Source of the DNA: JBAOHV01 sp963714875
GTDB taxonomy: Bacteria; Actinomycetota; Acidimicrobiia; Acidimicrobiales; Microtrichaceae
Assembly: GCA_963714875.1 (NCBI GenBank)
Contig: CAVQQI010000010.1
Coordinates: forward strand, 310,001-374,000
Length of the DNA stretch: 64,000 nt
Direction of reading: 5' to 3'
The notes under the pieces were generated by a model, which was not told the origin of the DNA, did no database searches, and saw only the letters and a program-made list of their open reading frames with translations. Positions within the stretch are counted from its first letter, which is position 1; each line of letters begins with the position of its first letter. This document shows, piece after piece, positions 29,040 to 38,444 of the stretch. The translations under genes were made by a program, and so were the position numbers.

Positions 29040-30520
29040 GCTTGATGCCGCCGAACGCGTCCGTCCGGCCCACACCAGGAACAGCCGGCAAGTGTCACGT
29101 GGCCGATGATTCCGGCGCCGGCGTTCAGGCCGACCGACGAGGTGGCCACCGTGGTGTCGACGCCTGGCGTTGCATGTAGCGGACGTTCATCGCCATGCCG
29201 CCGAGCCTGCGGGGGCGACCTTGCTGGCGAACGAGGACGCGACCTGCGCGGCGGCGGTCGGCCCGCGGGCAGCCGGCTGGGCACGCGCCGAGGGTGGACA
29301 TCGTGGCGGCAGGTAGGTGCCGGCCGACGCCAGGAGGATCGGTACGAGCCAGTCCCAGTTGGCGTCCTTGACCTGGGTGACGATGCCGGGGAGGTCGGCG
29401 AACTGCGGGATCAGGAAGTAGAAGACCGCCGCGAGCATGACGAGGGTGAAGATCTGCTTCGCGCCGAACCGGGTCACCGGCTCGAGTTCCGGCTCCTCGG
29501 CCTCGCAGCGCTGCTCGATCTCCGAGCGGACCTGTTCCAGCAGGCCCTTGTGGGCCTTGAGGTCGGTCTGGGTTGCACCGCTCAGGGCTGCGGGCTGAAG
29601 CCGACCGAGGCAGCTCGACGACGGCATCGGGCCCGAGGACCTCGATCGCGGGCGGACAGCGCGCTCTGCGCCGACCGCGACGGACAGAGGCGATCAGCTG
29701 TGCGACGTCCGCTCGCAGGAGTGTGTCGGATGCGGCGATCTCGGAGAACCCGAAGTCGATGAGCCACGGCTCGCCGTCGTCGGCGAGGAAGACGTTGGCC
29801 AAGCGGAGGTCGCGGTGTGCGATGCGGTACTGGCGGAGCATCGCCACCTGCTCCCAGAGGCCCACCAACACGTGGTCGGTGAGCTGGTCCTCGTCGACGC
29901 CGTCGAGCGAGCTGCCCTCGATGATGTCGTAGCAGAGCAGGAACGAGTCGTTGCCGACGGGTGCCACGCAGCGCAGGCGCGGCGTGCGAACCCGATGTCG
30001 CGCGCCTGGAGCGCGACCAGCGCCTCGTGCTCCACGGTTCGGCGCAGCGACGAGAACGGCCGCTCGTCGCCGACGTTGCGCAGGTGGACCATCCGGTAGA
30101 TCCGGAACAGCAGGTCTGCTGCCCGCTGGTCGGCGCCGAGGACCTTCGCGAACACTCGACTGCCGTCGTCGAGCGTGGCGAAGTAGGGAACCGAGCCACG
30201 TGCATCGACACTCGCCGGGTGAATTTCGGCGACCGGGATGCCGCTCGAGCGCAGCGCATCGATGATCGAGGAGAGTCGCGGTCGCGTGGTCGGTCGACCG
30301 AACGCGAGCAACACGGCCGAGCCGATCGTCGCGACACGAACAGCACCAGCCCACGTGGGTCGAGGTGCCGAGGCCACACGAGGCGCATCACGATCATCGC
30401 GGTGACGGTCAACGCCCGGCTCGGCGCCACCGACGGCCGACGAACGGTGAGATCGTCACGAACGCCGCCACCAGGTGGGCGGACCCGACGACATCCGCGG
30501 TGACCCTCTCGCAGCAGCCT
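29040..30520 (-). pseudogene. Decayed kinase-like/flippase-like (lysylphosphatidylglycerol-synthase TM domain) membrane protein
   Basis: Coding similarity jumps between all three minus frames. In order: membrane segments (AHLVAAFVTISPFVGRRWRR, AMIVMRLVWPRHLD, VATIGSAVLLAFGRP); a kinase-like domain with VFAKVLGADQRAADLLFRIY, then HRDLRLANVFLADDGEPWLI and DFGFSEIA (catalytic HRD and DFG); then the start of a UPF0104/LPG-synthase-type membrane domain (VLLEQVRSEIEQR-like linker, FGAKQIFTLVMLAAVFYFLI); then short pieces (SFASKVAPAG, GGMAMNVRYMQRQ, VDTTVATSSVGLNAGAGIIG). At least five frame changes are needed, and the membrane domain ends long before its normal length next to the SDR gene. I call it a genuine pseudogene. 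Confidence 0.75.
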
Positions 30521-30646
30521 CTGTGGACGCGACCGACCACGACCGCGATCGACCACGACCACGATCGACCGGCCACGAACGCGACCTTGCCAGCGGTGCG
30601 GGCAGTGCGGAGCGAGGGTGTGTCAGTTCTGGGGGCCGAGCCGTCA

Positions 30647-30689
30647 GGCTGTCGCAGCTGCGACGGATTCCGTCACCTCTGCGCCAGCC
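30647..30689. repeat. Intergenic hairpin repeat, copy 2 (core TGCGACGGATTCCGTCACCT)
   Basis: The same 20-nt core as at 10516-10535 occurs at 30659-30678. It is enclosed by GGCTGTCGCAG (30647-30657) pairing with CTGCGCCAGCC (30679-30689): 5 bp, one T/C mismatch, 5 bp. The stem sequence differs from copy 1 but pairing is kept. The element lies between the flippase pseudogene and the end of the TPR-like membrane protein gene. Nearby at 30534-30565 are two 16-nt direct repeats (CGACCACGACCGCGAT, one mismatch). Confidence 0.7.
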
Positions 30690-30795
30690 CGGCGTGACCT
30701 GGAGCCCCGCGGCTTCGCCGGACGCCGCCGGAACTCCCGCCGCCGAGCTCCAGCGGTTCGCTCGCGCCACCCGGACGTCCCGCCGCGCGGACCGG

Positions 30796-32451
30796 TCAGC
30801 AGGTCGGCGATCCGCCGGGTGACGTGGCCGAGTCGGTCGGGATGCCGTTGACGTACAGGTCGAAGCGGAACTCGACCGGTGCGCACACCTGCGGGGTCGG
30901 CAACTCGATGACGCCGCCGTCGCCGCTCGGCCCTGCGTAGAACAACGCTGCGGGTTGGACCCACGAGGCGCCGGGAGCCGGGCGTTCGTAGCCGGCGATC
31001 ACCACCGACGTGCCCGTCGGGACGCCGCTGCGTGCCAACTCGATCGTGGTGACGCCGTCGGCGAACGCGGCCTGCACGATCTGCAGCGTCGCATCGGTCG
31101 GTGGGGGCGCCGACGGGTCCGCACCCGCTGCGAGAGCGATCATGGCGACCCCCTCATCGGCGAAGCGGGTGGCCAGCTCTGCGCTCGACGGCACGGCGTC
31201 GCCGACGAACTCGAGCAGCGTCAGGTACTGGGCGGCGAGCGTCCGGTTGGTGTCGGTGCCCTGCATCGCGGTCATCTGGTCCGTTGCTCGTTCCAACCAC
31301 TCCGAGGCTGTCGTCGGGTCGTCCTGGGCGACGGCGATCGCGGATCTCCACAGCTGGAGCCCGGGCGTCCGCTGCTGCTCGTCGACGGCGTCCTCGAGCA
31401 GCGTCGCGGCGGCGTCCCAGTCCTCCCCGACGATCCTGGCCAGCGCCGCGATCGCCACTGCTTGCGCGTCCTTGGTGGCTCCCAGTTCGAATGCCCGATC
31501 CAGGTCGGCCACGGCTGCATCGACGACCTGGGGGGATTGATCGGTGATCGCCAGCGACGTGAGCAGGTCCGGATTGGCGACCACCAGTCGGGCGAGTCCG
31601 CGCCCCGCGAAGGCCGGCGCGTAGGTGTCACTTGCTTCGATGGCGGTGTCGAAGTCGTCGACGGCGTCCTCCGCACGCCCCTGGGCGAGCGCGACCTCCC
31701 CGGCCGCGGTGGCGGAGATGGCGGGCAGGTCGACCTCGGGGATCGGCTTCAGATAGATGTGGACCGCCCAGCCGAAGCAGAACAGGGCGAGGAGCAGGCC
31801 GGGCCCGACGAACGGCGGGCGGATCCTGGGGCCCACCACCATCGTGAAGCCGATCAGGAAGATCGCGATGGCGAGCGTCGTCAGCACGGTCTCGTACTGC
31901 GAGGCACGCGCGTTCCAGGTGATCCGCTGGTCGACCACCGCACGCTGCTCGAGCGACAGGCGTCGTGCTTCCTCGCTGATCGCGGTCACCCGCGCGTCGT
32001 CACCTTTCAGTGCGTCGTTCACGAGCGCCTGGCCGGCGTCCACGCGGGCTTGTTCCCGGTTCGGGTCCAGCTCGGCTCCGGCCGCGTCGACGGCAGCGGG
32101 CGAGAGGTTGAAGGCGTCGCGCAGCGGGAACACGTCGATCTCGGCGGCCACCTGCTCGAGCCCGGCCTGCACGCCGCGGTCGACGACCCGAGCCGTCTGC
32201 GCCTCGGCGGCGAGTCTGGTGGCCTCTCGGGTGGTGCGGGACTCGTTGGTGGCAGCGTTGGTCTGCAACACCGCGATCCAGGCGCCGAGCAGCGCCAGCG
32301 CGGCCAGCGTGATCCCGATCCGCCGTCGGTACCGACGCTCGCCCGGGGTCTCCTCGGCAGCTGTCGGTCCCGTCGGTCCGCTCGTCGGCGTCGGCTGTCG
32401 TCGACGGCCGGTCGTCGGCTGGTCCGGTGCGGCGTCGTGGTCGTCGACCAT
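30796..32451 (-). CDS. Membrane protein with TPR-like C-terminal region, unknown function
   Basis: 551 residues that I do not recognise as a named family. A charged, Pro/Thr-rich N-terminus is followed by a TM helix (GITLALALLGAWIAVL-like, near 46-63). A helical ectodomain with many Glu, Arg and Ala comes next, then two TM helices near 190-240 (VLTTLAIAIFLIGFTMVV and GLLLALFCFGWAVHIYL). After that are TPR-like helix pairs (GEVALAQGRAEDAVDDFDTA, YAPAFAGRGLARLVVANPD). A short C-terminal beta domain ends in CAPVEFRFDLYVNGIPTD. The stop of the preceding gene lies one base upstream of its ATG, so the two are coupled. Confidence 0.72.
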   Translation of the reverse strand: MVDDHDAAPDQPTTGRRRQPTPTSGPTGPTAAEETPGERRYRRRIGITLAALALLGAWIAVLQTNAATNESRTTREATRLAAEAQTARVVDRGVQAGLEQVAAEIDVFPLRDAFNLSPAAVDAAGAELDPNREQARVDAGQALVNDALKGDDARVTAISEEARRLSLEQRAVVDQRITWNARASQYETVLTTLAIAIFLIGFTMVVGPRIRPPFVGPGLLLALFCFGWAVHIYLKPIPEVDLPAISATAAGEVALAQGRAEDAVDDFDTAIEASDTYAPAFAGRGLARLVVANPDLLTSLAITDQSPQVVDAAVADLDRAFELGATKDAQAVAIAALARIVGEDWDAAATLLEDAVDEQQRTPGLQLWRSAIAVAQDDPTTASEWLERATDQMTAMQGTDTNRTLAAQYLTLLEFVGDAVPSSAELATRFADEGVAMIALAAGADPSAPPPTDATLQIVQAAFADGVTTIELARSGVPTGTSVVIAGYERPAPGASWVQPAALFYAGPSGDGGVIELPTPQVCAPVEFRFDLYVNGIPTDSATSPGGSPTC

Positions 32452-32452
32452 C

Positions 32453-33244
32453 TCAGAACACCGTCGCGATCGTCGTCACCGTCACCACGGAGAAGAACGC
32501 AGATCCGACCGCGAATCCCGTCCACCTGACGGGTCGACGCTCGGCGAGTTGCGCGACGGTGTAGGCGACGACCGAGACGAGGAGCAGCAGTGTCGCCAGC
32601 CGGAGGCCCCGCACCCGGCTGCGGGTGTCGTCGGCCTGGTCCGCCCATCGCTGGGGGTCGAGTTGGCCGGCTGAGGCGATACCCGTCGTCGCCTGCGCCT
32701 CGAGGGTCGCGATCTGGTCATCGATGTCGAACGGCTGCGGCTGGTCCGACGCCGTGACGACTTCGGTCAGCAGCGTCTGTTCACCGAATACCCCCGCCGC
32801 CGCAGCCAGCTCTGACGCCGAGAGCCTCAGCGTGTCGGCGTCATCGGAGAAGCTGGCGGCGAACGGGTCCTGTTGTTGGGCCTCCAACTCGTCCGCGATG
32901 TCGTCGAGCGCAGCCGCTTCGGCGTAGTCGGCCACGTAGCGGACGTAGGCGACCGCATCGTTCACTGCCGTCAGGCTGACTTCGACGTTCTGCTCCTGCT
33001 GCTGGATCGTCTGGCCGACCGATTGGCGATCCTCGAACGCTGCGCTGGAGCCCAGCTGGCCGGCACGCCAGGTGAACAGACCGGCGGTCACCGTCACGAC
33101 GCCGATCAGCAGCGGCACCAGCCAGACCGGAATGACCCGGCGTCGGGAATCCGGTCCGCTCCCGTGACCGGTGTCGCTGTCCTGGCCCGGTTCGCTGTGC
33201 TCATCCGTGTTGTCGTCGTGGCTCATCTCGCTGTCCTGGCTCAT
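32453..33244 (-). CDS. Two-TM membrane protein with helical domain, unknown function
   Basis: A 263-residue protein. The acidic, Ser/Asp/His-rich N-terminal tail is about 35 residues, then come a TM helix (PVWLVPLLIGVVTVTAGLF), a ~130-residue helical extracytoplasmic region (IQQQEQNVEVSLTAVNDAVA, LDDIADELEAQQQDPFAA), and two C-terminal TM helices. Its layout (TM, helical domain, TMs) parallels the following gene, suggesting a two-component membrane module. The ATG at 33244 overlaps the MFS stop (ATGA). The start region is tandemly repeated, so a second ATG at 33226 would also work. Confidence 0.7.
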   Translation of the reverse strand: MSQDSEMSHDDNTDEHSEPGQDSDTGHGSGPDSRRRVIPVWLVPLLIGVVTVTAGLFTWRAGQLGSSAAFEDRQSVGQTIQQQEQNVEVSLTAVNDAVAYVRYVADYAEAAALDDIADELEAQQQDPFAASFSDDADTLRLSASELAAAAGVFGEQTLLTEVVTASDQPQPFDIDDQIATLEAQATTGIASAGQLDPQRWADQADDTRSRVRGLRLATLLLLVSVVAYTVAQLAERRPVRWTGFAVGSAFFSVVTVTTIATVF

Positions 33245-33272
33245 CTCGCTGTCCTGGCTCGTCTCGCCGTCC
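33219..33272 (-). repeat. Three tandem 18-nt units across the MFS stop/next-gene start
   Basis: Unit TGGCTCATCTCGCTGTCC on the plus strand occurs at 33219, 33237 and 33255 (the last with A-to-G and T-to-C changes). On the minus strand it encodes MSQDSE, so the start region of the two-TM protein is duplicated, each good copy carrying an ATG. The third copy has ACG instead of ATG. Confidence 0.9.
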
Positions 33273-34927
33273 CGGGCGGTCGTGTGTCCGACTGGCCATC
33301 AGCCGCCGATGCCGCGGGAGCAGCAACCCCGATGGGACCCTCGCGGTCTCGGGTCGGTGACTCGCTGGGAAGGTCCCGGGTGAAGGCGAGCGAGATCAGC
33401 GCCAGCAGCGCGGCGGCCAGCAGCCCGGCCTTCAGCGCCTGGATCTGGGCCTGCTCGTAGTCATCGACGATCGCCGCGCTGGTCGCGTCGTCCAGCCCGG
33501 CGTCAGCGGCGGCGGTGGCGATCTGGTCCGAGTCCACGAAGTCGATCCCGCCCCCGACGGCGACCCCGACCTGTGCCGCGATCTCGTCGCTGATCCGAGG
33601 GTCGTCCTCGATCCTGTCGACGAAGACCCCGGTCAGCCCGGCCAGCACGATCGCGCCGATGAGCGCGACACCGAGCGACGACCCGAGCTGCTGGCCGGTG
33701 TACTGCAGGCCCCCGGCCTCTCCGCGTCCGGATGCGTCGACCGAGGACTGCACCACGTTGCCCAGCTGGGACACGATCAGCCCCATGCCGATGCCCAGCA
33801 CGGCCATGGAGATGGCGAAGCCGGACTCGCCCAGGTCGGGCTGCACCGTGGCGAGCAGGGCGAGCACGGCCACCACGGCGGTCACCAGTCCGCCACGCAC
33901 GATGGTGCGCACCGGACCACCGTGCTCGACAGTCGGGAACCAGCGGCCGAGGCGAGGAACATGGTGATGGAGACCGGCAGCATCTTGATGCCCGTCTCGA
34001 GCGCATCCAGGCCCACCACCAGCTGCAGGTAGAGCGGGATGACGAAGAAGACGCCCATGAGGATGAGGTTCTGGGTGAACAGGCCGATCAGTCCGGACCG
34101 CAGCGGCGCGATCCGCAGCAGTGCCAGGTGCACCAGCGGATCGGCACCGGAGGACTCGCGGTGGCGCTGCCACTGGACGAAGCCCCACAGCAGTACGCCG
34201 CCGCCGGCGATGACGAAGATGGTCAGCGAGAAGCCGAACGGCTCCACCGGGGAGTCCTTGGGCACCACCCACCCCCAGGTGCTGGACTGCAGCGTGCCCA
34301 GCACGACCGCACCCAGACCGGTCGCAGCCAGGATGCTGCCCACGACGTCGAGTCGGGGTGCGGTCGCCGATGCGCGGTGCGTCACCGATGAGGCGGGTCA
34401 TCGCCAGGATGAACAGCACCAGGACGACCTCGCCCACGAACACCACCCGCCACGACAGCTCGGTGGTGGCCCAGCCGCCGAGGATCGGTCCGATGGCGAT
34501 GCCGGCGCCGGCGACGCCGCCGATGACCGCGTAGGCGACCTTGCGTTCCGGACCCCTCGAAGTTCCCGGCGATCAACGCTGCCAGTGCCGGCAGCACCAG
34601 CGCAGCGCCGATGCCTTCCAGGATCGACCACCCGAACGCCAGGACCGCGACCGATGGTGCGACGGCGGTCACGGCCGAGCCGCAGGCGTAGATGACCAGT
34701 CCGACGGTGAAGGCCGTGCGTCGGCCGATGATGTCGCCGATCTTGCCGCCGGTGAGCATCAGCATGGCCATCACCAGGCAGTAGAGCGTGATGACGCCCT
34801 GGATCGTGGTGACGGTGGTGTCGAAGTCCTCGACGAGCTGACTGATCGACACGTTCATCACGGACTGATCGAGCACCATCACGAACTGAGCGGTCCCCAG
34901 CGCCACCAGCGGCCACCACTTCTTCAC
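33241..34927 (-). CDS. MFS multidrug exporter (DHA2/EmrB-QacA type), broken by about three frameshifts
   Basis: Reconstructed as a ~560-residue 14-TM proton-driven exporter. The N-terminal half is intact: WWPLVALGTAQFVMVLDQSV, MNVSISQLVEDFDTTVTTIQ (the motif D1-like region) and GGKIGDIIGRRTAFTVGLVI (motif A). After IAGNFEG the frame changes near 34555 to VAGAGIAIGPILGGWATTEL (motif C) and VVFVGEVVLVLFILAMTRLI. It changes again near 34378 to RLDVVGSILAATGLGAVVLG, and near 33925 to TIVRGGLVTAVVAVLALLAT, continuing to a stop at 33241. The GTG at 34927 has GAGGTG upstream. Three single-base indels would be needed to restore it; either assembly errors or early decay. Substrate unknown. Confidence 0.8.
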
Positions 34928-35048
34928 GGGTGCACCTCGTCGTGTCCTGTCCTGTCCGTGTCGCCGCCCGGGGCGATCTCGTCGGCGAACACTAGCGACG
35001 GCGGCGCCGAACCACGATACCCAGCGTGGCTCACGCCAGACTGGACCG

Positions 35049-36241
35049 GTGGCGACCCCGGAACCAGCCGACGGCATCGAGTTGCAGCAGCGGACCGAGA
35101 AGTGGTTCGTGCGACGTGGGGTGCCGCACTTCATCGACCGACTACAGCGCCTCGGAGGACGTCTTCACCAGGGCCTGGCCGGTGCTGACGTTCATCTTCG
35201 TGCTCGAGACGGTCAGCGCCGTGTCCGACGACCTGCCGGCCTGGGCCAACGTCGCGGCGGTGTTCACCGGCGTGGTGTTGGTGGTCGCAACGCTGGCGTT
35301 GCTGAATCGCGCACGGGCACGGCCCTGGTATCGGCGTCCCGACACGATCGGCCTGCCCGAGCTGGCTGCCTTCGTGCTGGTGCCGCCACTGCTACCGCTC
35401 CTGTTCGGCCTGGACGCGGCGACCGCCGGCGTGACGATCGTGTTCAACCTGGTGGTGCTGGTCGTCGTGTACGTCGTGGTGTCGTACGGCCTGTTGCCGA
35501 TGACCGGCGTGGGCCGTCGCCCAGTTGTTCCGTCAGTTCGCCAACGTCGCGAACCTGATGATCCGTGCACTGCCGCTGCTGTTGATCTTCACCATGTTCA
35601 TGTTCGTCAACGCCGAGATGTGGAAGGTGGCCACCGACATCCCCGGCGACTTCTACGCCGCGGCGATCGTGCTGCTGGTCGTGACCGGATCGTTGTTCAT
35701 GGCCATCCGGCTGCCCCGAGAGGTGCACGATGCAGGGTCGTTCGGCGAGTGGAGCGAGGTCCGGGGCTACCTGGCCGACACGCCCCTCGAGGCGACTGGC
35801 ATCGACGGACTGGCGGAGCCTCCGGTGACGCCCACCCAACACCGTCGCTCCCGGTTGAACGTCGGTCTGCTGTTCTTCACCGCGCAGTCCATCCAGATCG
35901 CCTTCGTGACCCTGGCCATCTTCGTGTTCTACGTGATGCTGGGCATCCTGATCGTCAGCCCCGACACCATCGCGCTGTGGACCGGGGACCAGTCGCCCGG
36001 AGTCGTCGCGGAGTTCACCCTGTGGGAGAACGACATCGTGCTCACCGGGGCGCTGCTGCGGTGCGCAGCGTTCATCGCCGCCGTCGGAGGGCTCCAGTTC
36101 ACGGTCTCGGCGCTGACCGACACGAGCTACCGCAAGGAGTTCGTCGAGGAGAACACCGCAGAGATGCGCAAGAACTTCGCGGTGCGCGCCGTCTACCTGG
36201 CGCGGTTCGCCCAGACCGGACGTGCCGCCGAACAGGTGTGA
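35049..36241 (+). CDS. Polytopic membrane protein, unknown function; frameshifts near 35138 and 35519
   Basis: About 395 residues after joining three frames. The N-terminus has KWFVRRGVPHFID; a CC-for-C insertion at 35137-35138 then shifts the frame, and DYSASEDVFTRAWPVLTFIF continues. Several TM helices follow (FTGVVLVVATLALLN, FVLVPPLLPLLFGLD). A second one-base insertion near 35519 leads into AQLFRQFANVANLMIRALPL, then LLLIFTMFMFVNAEMWKVAT and five further helices to the stop. The short motifs WFVRRGVPHFI and YSASEDVFTR recur in uncharacterised actinobacterial membrane proteins (from memory). It is divergent from the MFS gene. Confidence 0.72.
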
Positions 36242-36269
36242 CTCGCCCCGACGGTCCGGCCGACCCGCC

Positions 36270-37385
36270 TCAGCCGACGACCCGGCGCATGACCGATTCG
36301 AGGGGACCTCGGTCGAAGCGTCGTCGCCACGCCCATGAGCCGACGATCGCAGCCGCGCAGAACACCAGGCTGGTGAGCAGCGACCAGCTGAGGGTCTGGT
36401 CCTCCAGACGGCCGAACGCGTCCAGTGCGACCATGCCGACCACGACGTGGGCCAGGTAGATGGTCAACGCCAACTGCCCGGTCGACACCAGCGGTTCGGA
36501 CACCTTGAGCCGCAGGTGCTCACCGAGCCAGATCGACCCGCAGATGACCAGCACCGCGGTGGCTGCGCCGGCCGCCAGGTACAACGGGAGCGGAGGGACC
36601 GGGCCGACCGAGAACAGCCACCGCCAGCTCTGCTCGTCCAGGTCGTCGAGGCTGGACCCCTTCGGCCCGAGCACCATCCACGCGGCGACCTCGGTGACCA
36701 CCACGACGCCGGCGGAGCGGATGGCCAGGGTCCGCCGCCAGGCCTGATCGCGCAGATCGGTGCGACCGAGCCACATACCGAACAGGTAGAAGGCCACCCA
36801 GGGGAACACCGGGTGGAAGCCGTCCAGGAACAGGTTGCGCAGGAACCCGGCCGGGGTGGCGAGTCCCACGTAGGAGTAGTCGTCCAGGTTCCAGTTGGCG
36901 AGCGGGTCGAAGCCGACGATGAACACGAACGACACCGCGACCGAGGCCGCGGCCAGCCCGATCAGCCACTTCGACGGCGCGAACAGCACGATCGAGCCGA
37001 TCGCCAGATACACGCCGTAGTAGTGCAGGATGTCGGCCGGCCACAGCGGGAAGAACGCCCAGCCGATCACGAACAGGAACAGCGCCCGCTTGGCCAAGGT
37101 GATGCGAGCCGCACGCTGCTGGTCGGGGTCGCCGCCCTCGCGTGCTCGGCGTGAGCCCAGGCTGGCGCCGACACCCGCCAGGATCACGAACGTGGCTGCA
37201 GCGCGCCCGTCGAACAGCGCGGCGAAGGTGCGCAGCCACTGCGGTCCGGCCTCCTCGGCGCCCATCGCGATCTTGAAGTTCACGATGACCATGCCGATGA
37301 TCGCGAACGCCCGCGCGATGTCGAGGCCGATGATCCGTGTGCTGTTGGCCGCTGTGTCGATCGAGGTGGTCGCGCGGCCGCTCAC
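36270..37385 (-). CDS. DUF418 family membrane protein
   Basis: A 371-residue polytopic protein with about ten TM helices. The N-terminal GLDIARAFAIIGMVIVNFKI and LAGVGASLGSRRAREGG are typical of DUF418/acyltransferase-like membrane proteins. The C-terminal DUF418 signature is visible as LTIYLAHVVVGMVAL plus WRRRFDRGPLESVMRRV. Such proteins are thought to act in envelope processes or transport; the function is unproven. It is divergent from a TetR-type regulator. The ~120-base gap contains AT-rich direct repeats, so TetR control is the obvious guess. Confidence 0.87.
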   Translation of the reverse strand: MSGRATTSIDTAANSTRIIGLDIARAFAIIGMVIVNFKIAMGAEEAGPQWLRTFAALFDGRAAATFVILAGVGASLGSRRAREGGDPDQQRAARITLAKRALFLFVIGWAFFPLWPADILHYYGVYLAIGSIVLFAPSKWLIGLAAASVAVSFVFIVGFDPLANWNLDDYSYVGLATPAGFLRNLFLDGFHPVFPWVAFYLFGMWLGRTDLRDQAWRRTLAIRSAGVVVVTEVAAWMVLGPKGSSLDDLDEQSWRWLFSVGPVPPLPLYLAAGAATAVLVICGSIWLGEHLRLKVSEPLVSTGQLALTIYLAHVVVGMVALDAFGRLEDQTLSWSLLTSLVFCAAAIVGSWAWRRRFDRGPLESVMRRVVG

Positions 37386-37456
37386 CGGTCGACCCGACGA
37401 CGTGGTGGGAAGCGGAGTGGTCGTCGTTGGGGGTGCACGAACTGATGGTACTGACA

Positions 37457-37485
37457 GTGACTATCAGATCAAATGTGACTTTCAG
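37457..37485. promoter_or_regulatory. Direct repeats GTGACTATCAG / GTGACTTTCAG in the DUF418-TetR divergent promoter region
   Basis: Two 11-mers with one mismatch at 37457-37467 and 37475-37485, period 18 bases (nearly two helical turns). They lie in a local AT-rich island between the divergent starts 37385 and 37508. An overlapping inverted pair TACTGA (37449-37454)/TCAGTA (37482-37487) spans them. Plausible TetR operator; the identity of the binding protein is inference. Confidence 0.45.
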
Positions 37486-37507
37486 TAGCCGTCGCTAAGC
37501 TCCGACG

Positions 37508-38089
37508 ATGGCCGAAACCGTTCCCCTGCGTCGCCGGAACCGGCTGGCCGCCATGCGGTCGGTGCAGGCCATTGCGGTTGCGATGTTCGAGTTGGCTGGG
37601 TTCGAGACCACGACGGTCGAGCACGTCGCCGGGGAGAGTGGGGTCTCGGCCTCGACGATCTACCGCTACTTCGGCACCAAGGAGGCGCTGGTGCTCTGGG
37701 ACGAGCGCGACGACGTGGTCGAGGCCGAGCTGACGGACCGACTCGCGATCCAGCGTCCGGTCGAGGCCTTCCGAGATGCGATGGTCGTGGCATTCGGTGA
37801 GCGCAACGACAGCGACCTGTTCCTGCGCCGACTGCGCCTCGTCTATGCCGAGCCGGCCATCTGGGCCGCTGCTGCCCAGCGCGACCGTGTGGACCGCCGT
37901 GAGCTCGCGGCGGGATTCGCCGCGGCGGACGGCCGCTCGTCGGCGGAGTTCGCCGACACGCTGTCGGCTGCGGTGTGTCTGGCGGCGTTGGACGTGGCGT
38001 TCGAGCGGTGGCAACAGGACCCGTCGAGGGCGGACCTGGCCGAGCTCATCACCGAGGCGATCGACCGGGCGAGCGCGAGCCTGTCCTGA
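37508..38089 (+). CDS. TetR/AcrR family transcriptional regulator
   Basis: A 193-residue repressor-type protein. The DNA-binding helix-turn-helix is in residues ~12-60: AIAVAMFELAGFETTTVEHV, then AGESGVSASTIYRYFGTKEA, which is the canonical TetR recognition-helix pattern. The C-terminal ligand domain is helical (LRRLRLVYAEPAIWAAAAQR and beyond) and resembles the TetR_C group common in actinobacteria. It is divergent from the DUF418 gene and separated from it by the repeat-containing intergenic region, so autoregulation and control of DUF418 are likely. A small membrane protein follows after 24 bases. Confidence 0.92.
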   Translation: MAETVPLRRRNRLAAMRSVQAIAVAMFELAGFETTTVEHVAGESGVSASTIYRYFGTKEALVLWDERDDVVEAELTDRLAIQRPVEAFRDAMVVAFGERNDSDLFLRRLRLVYAEPAIWAAAAQRDRVDRRELAAGFAAADGRSSAEFADTLSAAVCLAALDVAFERWQQDPSRADLAELITEAIDRASASLS

Positions 38090-38113
38090 CGGAGTCGCCG
38101 GTAGGGTCGGCGC

Positions 38114-38425
38114 ATGGGCCTACCTACTGCACCTGTTGTCGCCGGTTCGCTGATCGGCGGCTACGTCGTCGCCCGCGAGACGAAGATCCGGCCCCTCGGC
38201 GGCATCGTGCTCGCTGCCGGTGGTGTGCTGGCCGGACGTCAGTGGGCGCGTCGCGTCGGGCCGGCGGGCACCGTGGCGCTGACCGCGGTGTACCTGGGCG
38301 CCTTCGGCGCGTCACATCCGCTCGCGAAGAAGATCGGAGCCTGGCCGGCGGTGTTCACCGCCGCCGGGGTGAGCGCGGCGGCTGCCTGGATCGTGTCGGA
38401 CCGACGCAGGGTCGCACCGGACTGA
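38114..38425 (+). CDS. Small membrane protein, unknown function
   Basis: A 103-residue protein with two or three short hydrophobic segments (APVVAGSLIGGYVVA, LGGIVLAAGGVLAG, TVALTAVYLGAFGA, FTAAGVSAAAAWIV) and a basic C-terminus. I do not recognise a named family, although similar small glycine/alanine-rich membrane proteins are frequent in actinobacteria. Codon usage matches its neighbours. It sits just after the TetR gene and may be cotranscribed with it. It is convergent with the large Gly-rich lipoprotein gene; the gap contains an imperfect ACCACCCGC/GCGGGCGGT dyad. Confidence 0.6.
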   Translation: MGLPTAPVVAGSLIGGYVVARETKIRPLGGIVLAAGGVLAGRQWARRVGPAGTVALTAVYLGAFGASHPLAKKIGAWPAVFTAAGVSAAAAWIVSDRRRVAPD

Positions 38426-38444
38426 AACCACCCGCGGCGGGCGG

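Noticed and set aside
29125..30354. An intact 409-codon minus-strand gene in the flippase region.
   Set aside because: Only its central part (VGNDSFLLCY to VAQLIAS) is protein-like; both ends are shadow sequence, and the flanking domain pieces are in other frames.
30534..30565. Two 16-nt direct repeats (CGACCACGACCGCGAT) considered as a CRISPR-like array or iterons.
   Set aside because: Only two adjacent units with no spacers, lying in decayed pseudogene sequence.
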